Part shown: piece after piece, positions 56,029-64,000 of the stretch
Position numbering within the stretch: the first letter of the stretch is position 1
How the letters are laid out: each line of letters starts with the position of its first letter
Assembly (NCBI RefSeq): GCF_024206495.1
Contig: NZ_JAMBPQ010000002.1
Span: forward strand, 1-64,000
From: Paraburkholderia sp. CNPSo 3272
Lineage (GTDB): Bacteria; Pseudomonadota; Gammaproteobacteria; Burkholderiales; Burkholderiaceae
Reading direction: 5' to 3'
Length of the DNA: 64,000 nt
The notes under the pieces: model-generated
What the model was told of the DNA's origin: nothing
The model's database searches: none
Seen by the model: only the letters and a program-made list of their open reading frames with translations
Position numbers and translations under genes: made by a program

Positions 56029-59000
56029 ATGTCCGAGCGAAACGATCACGCCGGCCTACCCCAATCTGGACATGCCAGCCAGGCTACCGAGCCAGGGGGT
56101 CCGCACCATCATCACCCGGTCCTGCGCCACACACTGCGCGTGCTGGCGATCATCGCGCTCGTCCTGTATTTCCTTGTCTCTGTCCTGCTGCTCGGTCTGC
56201 GCTACGTCGTGCTGCCATACGTGGACAACTTGCGTCCGCGCATCGAGCAGCTCGTCTCCTCGAAGATTCACGCCGAGTTCCGCATCGGCAAGCTCGCACC
56301 GCACTGGTCGGGCTTCCAGCCCGGCATCGACGTCACTGATCTGACGATTCGCGACCGCCACGGCAACATCGCGCTCGACGTGCCGCACGCAACGGCCTCG
56401 GTGTCGTGGCGCTCGGTCGTGCTGCTCGAACCGCTGCTCTCGAGCATCGTGGTCGAGCAGCCCGACGTGCACATCGCGCGCGAGGACGACGGCACGCTCA
56501 CTGTGGCGGGCGTGCCGGTGCCCACGGCGCACACGGGCAACGCCACCTTCACGACCTGGCTCATGCGTCAGCAGGCCATCGTGCTGCGCGGCGGCACGCT
56601 GCGCTGGCGCGACGCCACACGCGACGTGCCCGACCTCGCGCTCTCGCACATCCGCCTCGCGATTCTCAACGACGGCTACGATCACCGCGTCGCGCTCCAG
56701 GCGCCGGCCGAGGGCACCGTGCTGCACGGCCCGCTCGACTTCCGCGCGCACTTCACGCACGCGCACTTCGCGCAGGCCGGCAAGCCGATCAGCTGGACGG
56801 GCGACACCTATCTCTCGACCGGCCCCGTCGATCTGCCCACGCTCGCGCGCTACATCAACTTTCCGATCGCCACCTACGCGGGGCGCATCGACAACTCGAT
56901 CTGGGCGCACTTCTCGAACGGACGCATTCTCGAGGCGAGCGGCGCGCTGGAAGGCGCAAACATCTCGCTGCGCACGCGGCCCACGCAGCCGCTGCTCGAC
57001 ATGCCGGTCGCGAGCTTCCACTGGAGCCTGGGCATCCAGCCCGGCGACTACGCGCTCCAGCTGCGCGACTTTCACGCGGAACTGGGCCAGCCGCCGCTCG
57101 ACGACGGCACGCCGCTCACGCGCTCGCTCGCGCTCACGACGCTCGACGCGCGCTTTCGCCAGCCAACGCTCCAGCACGGCCAGCTCATGAGCGTGCGCGG
57201 CGATCGCATCGATCTCGGCATCCTCGCCGAGTTCATGCGCGCGCTGCCGCTGCCCGGGCGCGTGCAGGGCGCGCTCGTGCGCTTCGATCCGCGCGGGCTG
57301 GTGGCGAACTACGATCTCTCGCTCGAGCGCGCGAAGCCCGAGTCGGGCGAAGCGGCCGCCGAGCAGCGCTCCACGAGCGTCGAGCCGGTCACGCACTATC
57401 GCTTCAAGGGCGACCTGCAGGGCATCAGCATGAATGCGCAGGAGCCGGGGCCGGGCCTCACGCCGCGCGGCCACCCGCGCGCGGGCCTGCCGGGGGTCGA
57501 GAACCTCTGGGGGCACATCGACGCCGACGAGTCGCACGGCACCATCGACCTCGATACGTCCAGCGTGGCTATCACGCTGCCCGGCGTATTCGACAATCCG
57601 CGCCTCACGTTCGACCGGCTCTACGGCGCTGCGAAATGGACCGTGGCCGCCGGGCGCGAGCCCGGCAACCGGCTGAAGGCTTTCACGGTCGATGTCGCGA
57701 AGCTGGGCATCGAGAACGCCGACGCGCGCGCGACGATGACCGCGCACTACACGAACCCAGGCAAGGGACGCGGCTCGCTCGATCTCGTCGCACGCTTCGA
57801 CGAGGCGAAGGTCAAGGCCATCTCGCGCTACCTGCCCACCAGCATCTCGGAGAAAACGCGCACCTACCTCGGCCACGGCCTGCAGGCGGGCCTGTCGAAG
57901 GGCGCGACGATCGAGATCCACGGCGACCTCACCAAATTCCCGTACTCGCGCGACCCCGAGGCGGGCCAGTTCCGCATCGTCGCGCCGTTCACGGGCGGGC
58001 GCTTCGACCCGTCTCCGTTCCCGCCGCGCAAGATGCGCAATGGCGCGCCGAACGTCTGGCCGGCGTTCGACGGCATCGACGGCGTGTTCAAGCTGCATGA
58101 GAACAAGCTGCGCTTCGATGTCGATCGCGGCCACTACCGCAACTTCGTGCTGCGCAACGTGAGCGGCCGGATCGAGGAACTCGGCATCAAGGGCTCCGAT
58201 ATCGTGATCGAGGGCAGCGGGCGCGGGCCGCTCGCGGATCTGCTCGACTACGCGGACAACAGCTCGATCGGCTACATCTCGAAGCACGCCACCGCGAAGG
58301 TGCGCGCGCAGGGGCAGTCCACGCTCGCGCTCAAGCTCACGATCCCGCGCCATCCGATGCCGAAGGTGCTGCTCGCGGGCGCCATCGGCTTCGAGAACAA
58401 CACGCTCACCGCGAAGAACGTGCCGCCCGTCTCGAACCTCACCGGACAGGTGCGCTTCACGAACCACAGCGCGAACGTCGAGCGGCTCACGGCGCGCTTT
58501 CTCGGCGGCGACCTGCGCGCAAGCGGCGGCATGCGCGACGACGGGCACTATAAGGTGGACGTGGCCGGCGACGTCGCGGTCGACGCTGCGCGCGGCCTGA
58601 ATCTGCATGGCATGGCGGCGGCGGCGCTCGGGCGCCTGTCGGGCGCGGCGCCCTACTCGCTTTCGGTGGCCGGCCAGCGCGGGCGTCTGCCCGACGTGAA
58701 GGCCAACGCCGATCTCACCGGCCTCGCGCTCGACCTGCCAGCGCCATTCGGCAAGGCGGCCGGCACGCCGATGCCGCTGAACTTCGAATTGCAGCCGGGC
58801 ACGGGCACGCCCGCCGAATCCGCCCTCGGCGCCGATGCCAAAGCCGACGGCGCCGCCTTCGAACACGCAGAACTCACGCTCGGGCCGCTTGCCGCGCGCT
58901 ACGTGCTGCGCCGCCATCCGGGTCACGTACCGGAAGTGGTGCGCGGCGCGATCGGCATGAACCGCCCGGCCGACCTGCCCTCGGAAGGCGTGGCCGCCGC

Positions 59001-60507
59001 CGTCGACCTGCCCACCTTCGACGCCGACGCCTGGCGCGCCGTGGTGCAGCAGTTGCGCGGGACTGCAGCGGTCCAGGCCCAGGGCGCGACACCTGCGAGC
59101 GCGGCGGCAAGCGGCGGCCGGGCGGCGGTTCCCCCGCCGCGAACCGCCGCAGAAAGAGCGGCCGAGCGGATGGCTCAAAATCAAGACGCGGCCCCGGGCG
59201 CAACCTCCGAATCTGCCGTGCCCAGCGCCGCCGCTGCCGCGCCGCAAAGCCCGGCATCGGCCACCACGGCCACCACGGCGGCCGCGCCCACCGCCGCCTC
59301 GTCACCGCTCGCGCCCAACGGCGCGGTCGGCCAGTTCCTGCCGTCGCGCTTCGCGGTCCACGTCGGCATGCTCACGCTGCTCAAGCGCCACTGGGAGAAC
59401 GTCGTGCTCGGCGCGTCGCGCGTCGGCGAGCGCGGCAACGAATGGCAGGCCAACGTCGCCTCCAACCAGGTCTCGGGCCACGTCTCGTGGAAGCCGGGCG
59501 CCGTGCCGGGGGCGCCTGGCACGCTCGAAGCGCGGCTCGCGCGCCTCACCGTGCCCGCCGCCACGGAAAACGACCTGCTCGGCCAGGCGATGTCGCAGCC
59601 CGCGCAGAACATGCCGTCGATCGACCTCGTCGTGAACCAGCTCATCGTGCGCGACCGCGATCTGGGCCGCCTCCAGGTGAACGCCCACAACTTCGACGAC
59701 AACGGCGTGCCGGTCTGGCAGCTCGATCAGCTCGACATCAGCAACCCGGACGCCCACCTGACCGCCACGGAAAACTGGCGCGCGGTGGGCGACACGGCGG
59801 CCGGCGACGACTCGGCCGCCGCCGGCATGCAAACGCCGCGTCGCACGGCGCTCGACTTCCATCTGGACATCAAGGACGCCGGCGCGCTGCTCGTACGCGC
59901 CGGCAAGCCGCACGTGCTCAAGAGCGGCTCGGGCACGCTCTCGGGCAACCTGGAATGGCAAGGCGGCCCCTCGCGCATCGACTTCCCGTCGCTCAACGGC
60001 AACCTCGCGCTCGACCTGCGTCACGGCCAGATCCTCAAGGTCGATCCGGGCGTGGCAAGGCTGCTCGGCGTGCTGAGCCTGCAAAGCCTCGCGCGCTTCG
60101 CCACGACGGACTTCCGCGACGTCATCGGCGAAGGCCTGCCCTTCACGAGCGCGACGGCCACCGCGCAGATCCAGAACGGCATCGGCAGCACCAACGACTT
60201 CAAGCTCGTCACCGCCCCCGGGCGCGCGACGATGGCAGGCAGCGTCGACCTCGCGCACGAAACCCAGGACCTGCGCGTACACGTGGTGCCGACGGTCAGC
60301 GCGGGTGCGGGCGTGGTCGCGGCGGCCATCATCAACCCGCTCTTCGGCCTCGGCGCGCTGATCGGCGACGTCGTGCTCTCGCAAACGCTCGAACACGCGT
60401 TCGCGATGGACTTTGCGATCACGGGCTCGTGGGCGAAACCGCACGTCGAGCGGCTGCATGGCGATCAGGGTAAGATGGACGCGCAGACGCCGGCCGCAGT
60501 GCACTGA
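56029..60507 (+). CDS. yhdP: YhdP-family AsmA-like membrane protein
   Basis: 1492 residues; the E. coli homologue (1266) helps move phospholipids to the outer membrane. A single N-terminal membrane helix (about 33-58, LRVLAIIALVLYFLVSVLLL) anchors a very long periplasmic beta-rich bridge (DUF3971 and AsmA-like C terminus, LALDLRHGQILKVDPGVARLL; VVAAAIINPLFGLGALIG). An Ala-rich low-complexity insert lies near residues 1020-1100. The start is ATG 56029, with a weak ribosome binding site. A His-rich stretch (GGPHHHHPVLRH) precedes the helix. Confidence 0.93.
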   Translation: MSERNDHAGLPQSGHASQATEPGGPHHHHPVLRHTLRVLAIIALVLYFLVSVLLLGLRYVVLPYVDNLRPRIEQLVSSKIHAEFRIGKLAPHWSGFQPGIDVTDLTIRDRHGNIALDVPHATASVSWRSVVLLEPLLSSIVVEQPDVHIAREDDGTLTVAGVPVPTAHTGNATFTTWLMRQQAIVLRGGTLRWRDATRDVPDLALSHIRLAILNDGYDHRVALQAPAEGTVLHGPLDFRAHFTHAHFAQAGKPISWTGDTYLSTGPVDLPTLARYINFPIATYAGRIDNSIWAHFSNGRILEASGALEGANISLRTRPTQPLLDMPVASFHWSLGIQPGDYALQLRDFHAELGQPPLDDGTPLTRSLALTTLDARFRQPTLQHGQLMSVRGDRIDLGILAEFMRALPLPGRVQGALVRFDPRGLVANYDLSLERAKPESGEAAAEQRSTSVEPVTHYRFKGDLQGISMNAQEPGPGLTPRGHPRAGLPGVENLWGHIDADESHGTIDLDTSSVAITLPGVFDNPRLTFDRLYGAAKWTVAAGREPGNRLKAFTVDVAKLGIENADARATMTAHYTNPGKGRGSLDLVARFDEAKVKAISRYLPTSISEKTRTYLGHGLQAGLSKGATIEIHGDLTKFPYSRDPEAGQFRIVAPFTGGRFDPSPFPPRKMRNGAPNVWPAFDGIDGVFKLHENKLRFDVDRGHYRNFVLRNVSGRIEELGIKGSDIVIEGSGRGPLADLLDYADNSSIGYISKHATAKVRAQGQSTLALKLTIPRHPMPKVLLAGAIGFENNTLTAKNVPPVSNLTGQVRFTNHSANVERLTARFLGGDLRASGGMRDDGHYKVDVAGDVAVDAARGLNLHGMAAAALGRLSGAAPYSLSVAGQRGRLPDVKANADLTGLALDLPAPFGKAAGTPMPLNFELQPGTGTPAESALGADAKADGAAFEHAELTLGPLAARYVLRRHPGHVPEVVRGAIGMNRPADLPSEGVAAAVDLPTFDADAWRAVVQQLRGTAAVQAQGATPASAAASGGRAAVPPPRTAAERAAERMAQNQDAAPGATSESAVPSAAAAAPQSPASATTATTAAAPTAASSPLAPNGAVGQFLPSRFAVHVGMLTLLKRHWENVVLGASRVGERGNEWQANVASNQVSGHVSWKPGAVPGAPGTLEARLARLTVPAATENDLLGQAMSQPAQNMPSIDLVVNQLIVRDRDLGRLQVNAHNFDDNGVPVWQLDQLDISNPDAHLTATENWRAVGDTAAGDDSAAAGMQTPRRTALDFHLDIKDAGALLVRAGKPHVLKSGSGTLSGNLEWQGGPSRIDFPSLNGNLALDLRHGQILKVDPGVARLLGVLSLQSLARFATTDFRDVIGEGLPFTSATATAQIQNGIGSTNDFKLVTAPGRATMAGSVDLAHETQDLRVHVVPTVSAGAGVVAAAIINPLFGLGALIGDVVLSQTLEHAFAMDFAITGSWAKPHVERLHGDQGKMDAQTPAAVH

Positions 60508-60607
60508 CGCAGTGCACCGAATTACGCACTGAGTTGCCGCCAAGTGCCCTGCGCCATGGGCACGCGGTATGCGCGCCATGCACCCCGAACCCATTCAAGA
60601 TCTGCCG

Positions 60608-61435
<828 letters not shown>

Positions 61436-61594
61436 CGCACGCCAGCACGTCATGCATGCAATGCACACGACCACCAGTGGACCGCGAATGAACACCATCG
61501 AATTCCACGCGAGTTCTACGTTTGAGGCGCTTGATTTCGCAGCACCGCGCCCGAATCTCCATTGACAGACTTTATCGTTGATCCCACAGAGCGC

Positions 61595-63061
61595 ATGAAT
61601 ATCATCGAACCCGGCATCCGCAATCTGGCGACCGCGAAGGACCTGCTCCTCACGCCCTACGGCCTCGACGAGGCAGTGCTTACGCGCACGCTCGGCGAGA
61701 TCTTCACGCATCGCGTCGACTATGCCGATCTTTACTTCCAGACCACGCGCAGCGAGGCCTGGAGCCTCGAGGAAGGCATCGTCAAGTCGGGCAGCTTCAG
61801 CATCGACCAAGGCGTCGGCGTGCGCGCCGTGTCCGGCGAGCGCACCGCTTTCGCCTACTCCGACGACCTCTCGCCCGAAGCGATCCGCCAGGCCGCCATC
61901 GCCACGCGCTCGATCGCCCAGGCCGGCGGCGGCAAGCAGAAAATCCAGGTGGCGAAGTCGCTCACGGGCATTGCGGGCCGCGATCTGTATCTGCCCTCCG
62001 ACCCGTTGAGCTCGCTCGACGCCACCGAAAAGGTGAAGCTGCTCGAGCGCATCGAAGAGATGGCGCGCGGGCGCGATCCGCGCATTACGCAAGTCATGGC
62101 CGCGCTCGCCGGCGAGTACGACGTGGTGCTCGTCGCCCGCAGCGACGGCGCGCTCGCCGCCGACATCCGCCCGCTCGTGCGCGTGTCCGTCACGGTGATC
62201 GCCGAGCAGAACGGCCGCCGCGAAATCGGCAACGGCGGCGGCGGCGGCCGCTACGACTACGGTTATTTCACCGACGACATCCTGTCGAAGTACGTGGACG
62301 ACGCCGTGCACGCCGCGCTCGTGAACCTCGAAGCACGCCCGGCGCCCGCCGGCGCGATGACGGTCGTGCTCGGGCCGGGCTGGCCCGGCGTGCTGCTGCA
62401 CGAGGCGATCGGCCACGGCCTCGAAGGCGACTTCAACCGCAAGGGCTCGTCGGCGTTCGCCGGGCGCATTGGCGAGCGGGTAGCCGCCAAGGGCGTGACC
62501 GTGGTCGACGACGGCACGCTGCCCAACCGCCGCGGCTCGCTCAATATCGACGACGAAGGCAACCCCACGCAGTGCACGACGCTGATCGAAGACGGCATTC
62601 TCAAGGGCTACATTCAGGACTCGCTCAACGCGCGCCTCATGAAGATGCCCGTGACCGGCAACGCGCGCCGTGAGTCGTACGCCGCGCTGCCCATGCCGCG
62701 CATGACCAACACGTACATGCTCAACGGCGACAAGGATCCGCAGGAAATCCTCGGCTCGGTGAAAAATGGCCTGTATGCCGTGAACTTCGGCGGCGGCCAG
62801 GTGGACATCACGAACGGCAAGTTCGTGTTCTCGGCCTCCGAAGCCTATATGATCGAAAACGGCAAGATCACCTACCCCGTGAAGGGGGCCACGCTCATTG
62901 GCAGCGGCCCGGAATCGCTCAAGTACGTGAGCATGATCGGCAACGACATGCGCCTGGATTCGGGCGTGGGCGTGTGCGGCAAGGAGGGCCAGAGCGTGCC
63001 GGTGGGCGTGGGTCAGCCGACGCTGCGCATCGACCGCATGACGGTCGGCGGCACGGTTTGA
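61595..63061 (+). CDS. tldD: Metalloprotease TldD
   Basis: Works with PmbA/TldE as a heterodimeric zinc protease that trims peptides such as microcins and CcdA. 488 residues. The zinc motif HEAIGH is visible in GVLLHEAIGHGLEGDF, followed by GRIGERVAAKGVTVVDDG and FGGGQVDITNGKFVFSA. ATG 61595 begins the conserved MNIIEPGIRNL; a TTG at 61562 upstream is not used. Followed by a strong hairpin. Confidence 0.96.
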   Translation: MNIIEPGIRNLATAKDLLLTPYGLDEAVLTRTLGEIFTHRVDYADLYFQTTRSEAWSLEEGIVKSGSFSIDQGVGVRAVSGERTAFAYSDDLSPEAIRQAAIATRSIAQAGGGKQKIQVAKSLTGIAGRDLYLPSDPLSSLDATEKVKLLERIEEMARGRDPRITQVMAALAGEYDVVLVARSDGALAADIRPLVRVSVTVIAEQNGRREIGNGGGGGRYDYGYFTDDILSKYVDDAVHAALVNLEARPAPAGAMTVVLGPGWPGVLLHEAIGHGLEGDFNRKGSSAFAGRIGERVAAKGVTVVDDGTLPNRRGSLNIDDEGNPTQCTTLIEDGILKGYIQDSLNARLMKMPVTGNARRESYAALPMPRMTNTYMLNGDKDPQEILGSVKNGLYAVNFGGGQVDITNGKFVFSASEAYMIENGKITYPVKGATLIGSGPESLKYVSMIGNDMRLDSGVGVCGKEGQSVPVGVGQPTLRIDRMTVGGTV

Positions 63062-63085
63062 CACCTTTGCCTGCGCGCATTCCAT

Positions 63086-63118
63086 GCACGGCGATGCGGA
63101 AATCCCGCATCGCCGTGC
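63086..63118 (+). terminator. Hairpin terminator after tldD
   Basis: Perfect 14-bp stem GCACGGCGATGCGG-AAATC-CCGCATCGCCGTGC, followed by GGATTTTC. The weak U tract may give partial termination. Confidence 0.75.
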
Positions 63119-63178
63119 GGATTTTCTGCACATGAGTCGTTTTTTGCGCAGATAGCCCGCTTTTTTACCGCACCCCGC

Positions 63179-63207
63179 TTGCCAGCCACGAGAAGGCCGG
63201 GTTATAA
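63179..63207 (+). promoter_or_regulatory. Sigma-70 promoter of the aroG leader
   Basis: TTGCCA (63179-63184), 17-base spacer, TTATAA (63202-63207). Predicted start near 63214, about 39 bases before the leader-peptide ATG. Confidence 0.7.
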
Positions 63208-63252
63208 AGGCATTCACCCTTTCGACGTAACGAACGTTCAGACAAGACCGCC

Positions 63253-63321
63253 ATGTTCGCCACGAAGTTTTATTTTTACTTCTTTTGGTATCTCAGACCG
63301 CTGGCGGATCGAGAGGGTTGA
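63253..63321 (+). CDS. Aromatic-rich leader peptide of aroG
   Basis: 22 codons, ATG 63253 to TGA 63319. Residues 6-13 are FYFYFFWY, eight aromatic residues in a row: in all there are five Phe, three Tyr and one Trp. It ends RPLADREG. The peptide has no fold of its own; its translation rate would report charged Phe-, Tyr- and Trp-tRNA. The codons for L17-A18-D19 overlap the antiterminator arm. The ribosome binding site is weak. Too short for routine gene finders. Confidence 0.85.
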   Translation: MFATKFYFYFFWYLRPLADREG

Positions 63322-63381
63322 TAGTACGCGCAGGACCCCGAATACACGAGAAACCGCCAGCCAAGCCTGGCGGTTTTTTTT
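63300..63381 (+). promoter_or_regulatory. Transcription attenuator of aroG
   Basis: Terminator: AAACCGCCAG (63351-63360) pairs with CTGGCGGTTT (63367-63376), six-base loop, followed by a run of T to 63381. Competing antiterminator: GCTGGCGG (63300-63307), within the leader's codons, pairs with CCGCCAGC (63354-63361) over 8 bp. A ribosome stalled on the aromatic codons leaves the arm free, so the antiterminator forms and aroG is read; a ribosome reaching the stop at 63321 covers it, so the terminator forms. Confidence 0.85.
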
Positions 63382-63488
63382 CGCCCCGCAGTTTCCACAA
63401 CAGTTACTGAGCCGCACCTTCCTCTAACCGAATTTGAAGCACCGTCGGAACGACGCACGCTACGCACCAGGATCAGGAGAAAACGACC

Positions 63489-64000
63489 ATGCCCCCGCAC
63501 AACACCGACGATGTCCGCATTCGCGAACTCAAGGAACTCACGCCGCCCGCTCACCTGATCCGCGAATTCCCCTGCTCGGAAGCGGCCTCCACGCTGATCT
63601 ACGAATCGCGCCGCGCGATGCACCGCATCCTGCACGGCATGGACGACCGCCTGATCGTCATCGTCGGGCCGTGCTCGATTCACGATACGAAGGCCGCGGT
63701 CGACTACGCGAAGAAGCTCGTCGAAGAGCGCAAGCGCTTCAAGAACGAGCTCGAAATCGTGATGCGCGTGTACTTCGAGAAGCCGCGCACGACCGTGGGC
63801 TGGAAGGGCCTCATCAACGATCCGTTCCTCGACAACAGCTTCAAGATCAACGACGGTCTGCGCACCGCGCGCGAGCTGCTCGTCTCGATCAACGAACTGG
63901 GCCTGCCCGCCGGCACCGAATACCTCGACATGATCAGCCCGCAGTACATCGCCGACCTGATCTCATGGGGCGCGATCGGTGCGCGCACAACGGAATCGCA
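63489..64000 (+). CDS. aroG: 3-deoxy-7-phosphoheptulonate synthase, class I (5' part)
   Basis: First enzyme of the shikimate pathway, joining phosphoenolpyruvate and erythrose 4-phosphate; about 170 codons are visible before the window end. Metal-binding C62 lies in VGPCSIHD, followed by FEKPRTTVGWKG and AIGARTTESQ. It resembles AroG (GTEYLDMISPQY) more than AroF, with D147 at the position whose change in E. coli AroG relieves phenylalanine inhibition, so feedback control is likely (inference). AGGAG precedes ATG 63489. Confidence 0.95.
   Translation, partial: MPPHNTDDVRIRELKELTPPAHLIREFPCSEAASTLIYESRRAMHRILHGMDDRLIVIVGPCSIHDTKAAVDYAKKLVEERKRFKNELEIVMRVYFEKPRTTVGWKGLINDPFLDNSFKINDGLRTARELLVSINELGLPAGTEYLDMISPQYIADLISWGAIGARTTES

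Noticed and set aside
56056..59247. 1063-codon minus-strand ORF antisense to yhdP
   Set aside because: Low-complexity Arg/Ala/His/Val composition, no family match, and yhdP in the other strand has clear domain structure.

Overview
The window is a GC-rich (roughly two thirds G+C), densely coded bacterial chromosome segment. Gene content and order match a beta-proteobacterium of the Burkholderiaceae, most like Paraburkholderia/Burkholderia chromosome 1. The main reasons are the clusters hrcA-hemH-hslR-grpE-dnaK-dnaJ-pabBC, purM/hda-HAD-pcnB-folK-kinase-panB, plsY-ybaK-xerD-ogt-queG/tsaE-amiC, kynR/kynBUA and glnE/yhdP-nit-tldD-aroG. The genus call is inference from synteny; no marker RNA gene lies in the window. 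I found no tRNA, rRNA or CRISPR array.

Layout. 1-290: C-terminal end of an IS110 transposase followed by a hairpin-bearing repeat. 291-3200: homogentisate catabolism (hmgA-fahA) with two palindromes upstream. 3208-6775: a degenerate EAL protein, murB, yajQ and an ArsR-SRPBCC pair. 6863-8662: a chemoreceptor with a sigma-28-like promoter. 8865-16643: plsY, ybaK, an inserted TnpB element, xerD, ogt, queG, and divergent tsaE-amiC. 16726-29328: mostly single housekeeping or stress genes (eamA, pirin, cnoX, manC, a Crp-type regulator behind a sigma-54-like promoter, tcdA, pdxH, cfa, a DUF72 gene, msrA, a flavin reductase). 28822-32405: the kynurenine pathway with its Lrp-type regulator. 32484-41664: purM, hda, pcnB, folK, panB and fused pabBC. 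41717-52200: heat-shock genes with sigma-32-like promoters, hemH, hrcA, nadK and recN. 52225-52899: a small toxin-antitoxin cassette. 52896-63061: glnE, yhdP, a nitrilase-family amidase and tldD. 63179-64000: an attenuator leader followed by aroG, cut by the window end.

How the genes connect. Aromatic amino acids recur: hmgA/fahA finish phenylalanine and tyrosine breakdown, kynBUA convert tryptophan to anthranilate, and aroG starts their synthesis. The most notable observation is a 22-codon leader peptide upstream of aroG with eight consecutive aromatic codons, a perfect terminator, and a competing antiterminator whose 5' arm lies in the leader's own 3' codons. This is a complete peptide-mediated transcription attenuator for DAHP synthase. 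Other points worth a look: a TnpB element whose right end abuts the ybaK start codon and whose RuvC-II glutamate is missing from the usual place; an Hda with about 210 extra disordered residues; an ArsR operator lying exactly between -35 and -10 of a predicted leaderless promoter; and a probable terminated structured RNA between glnE and yhdP. Most long alternative-frame ORFs are GC-rich antisense shadows and were left out.
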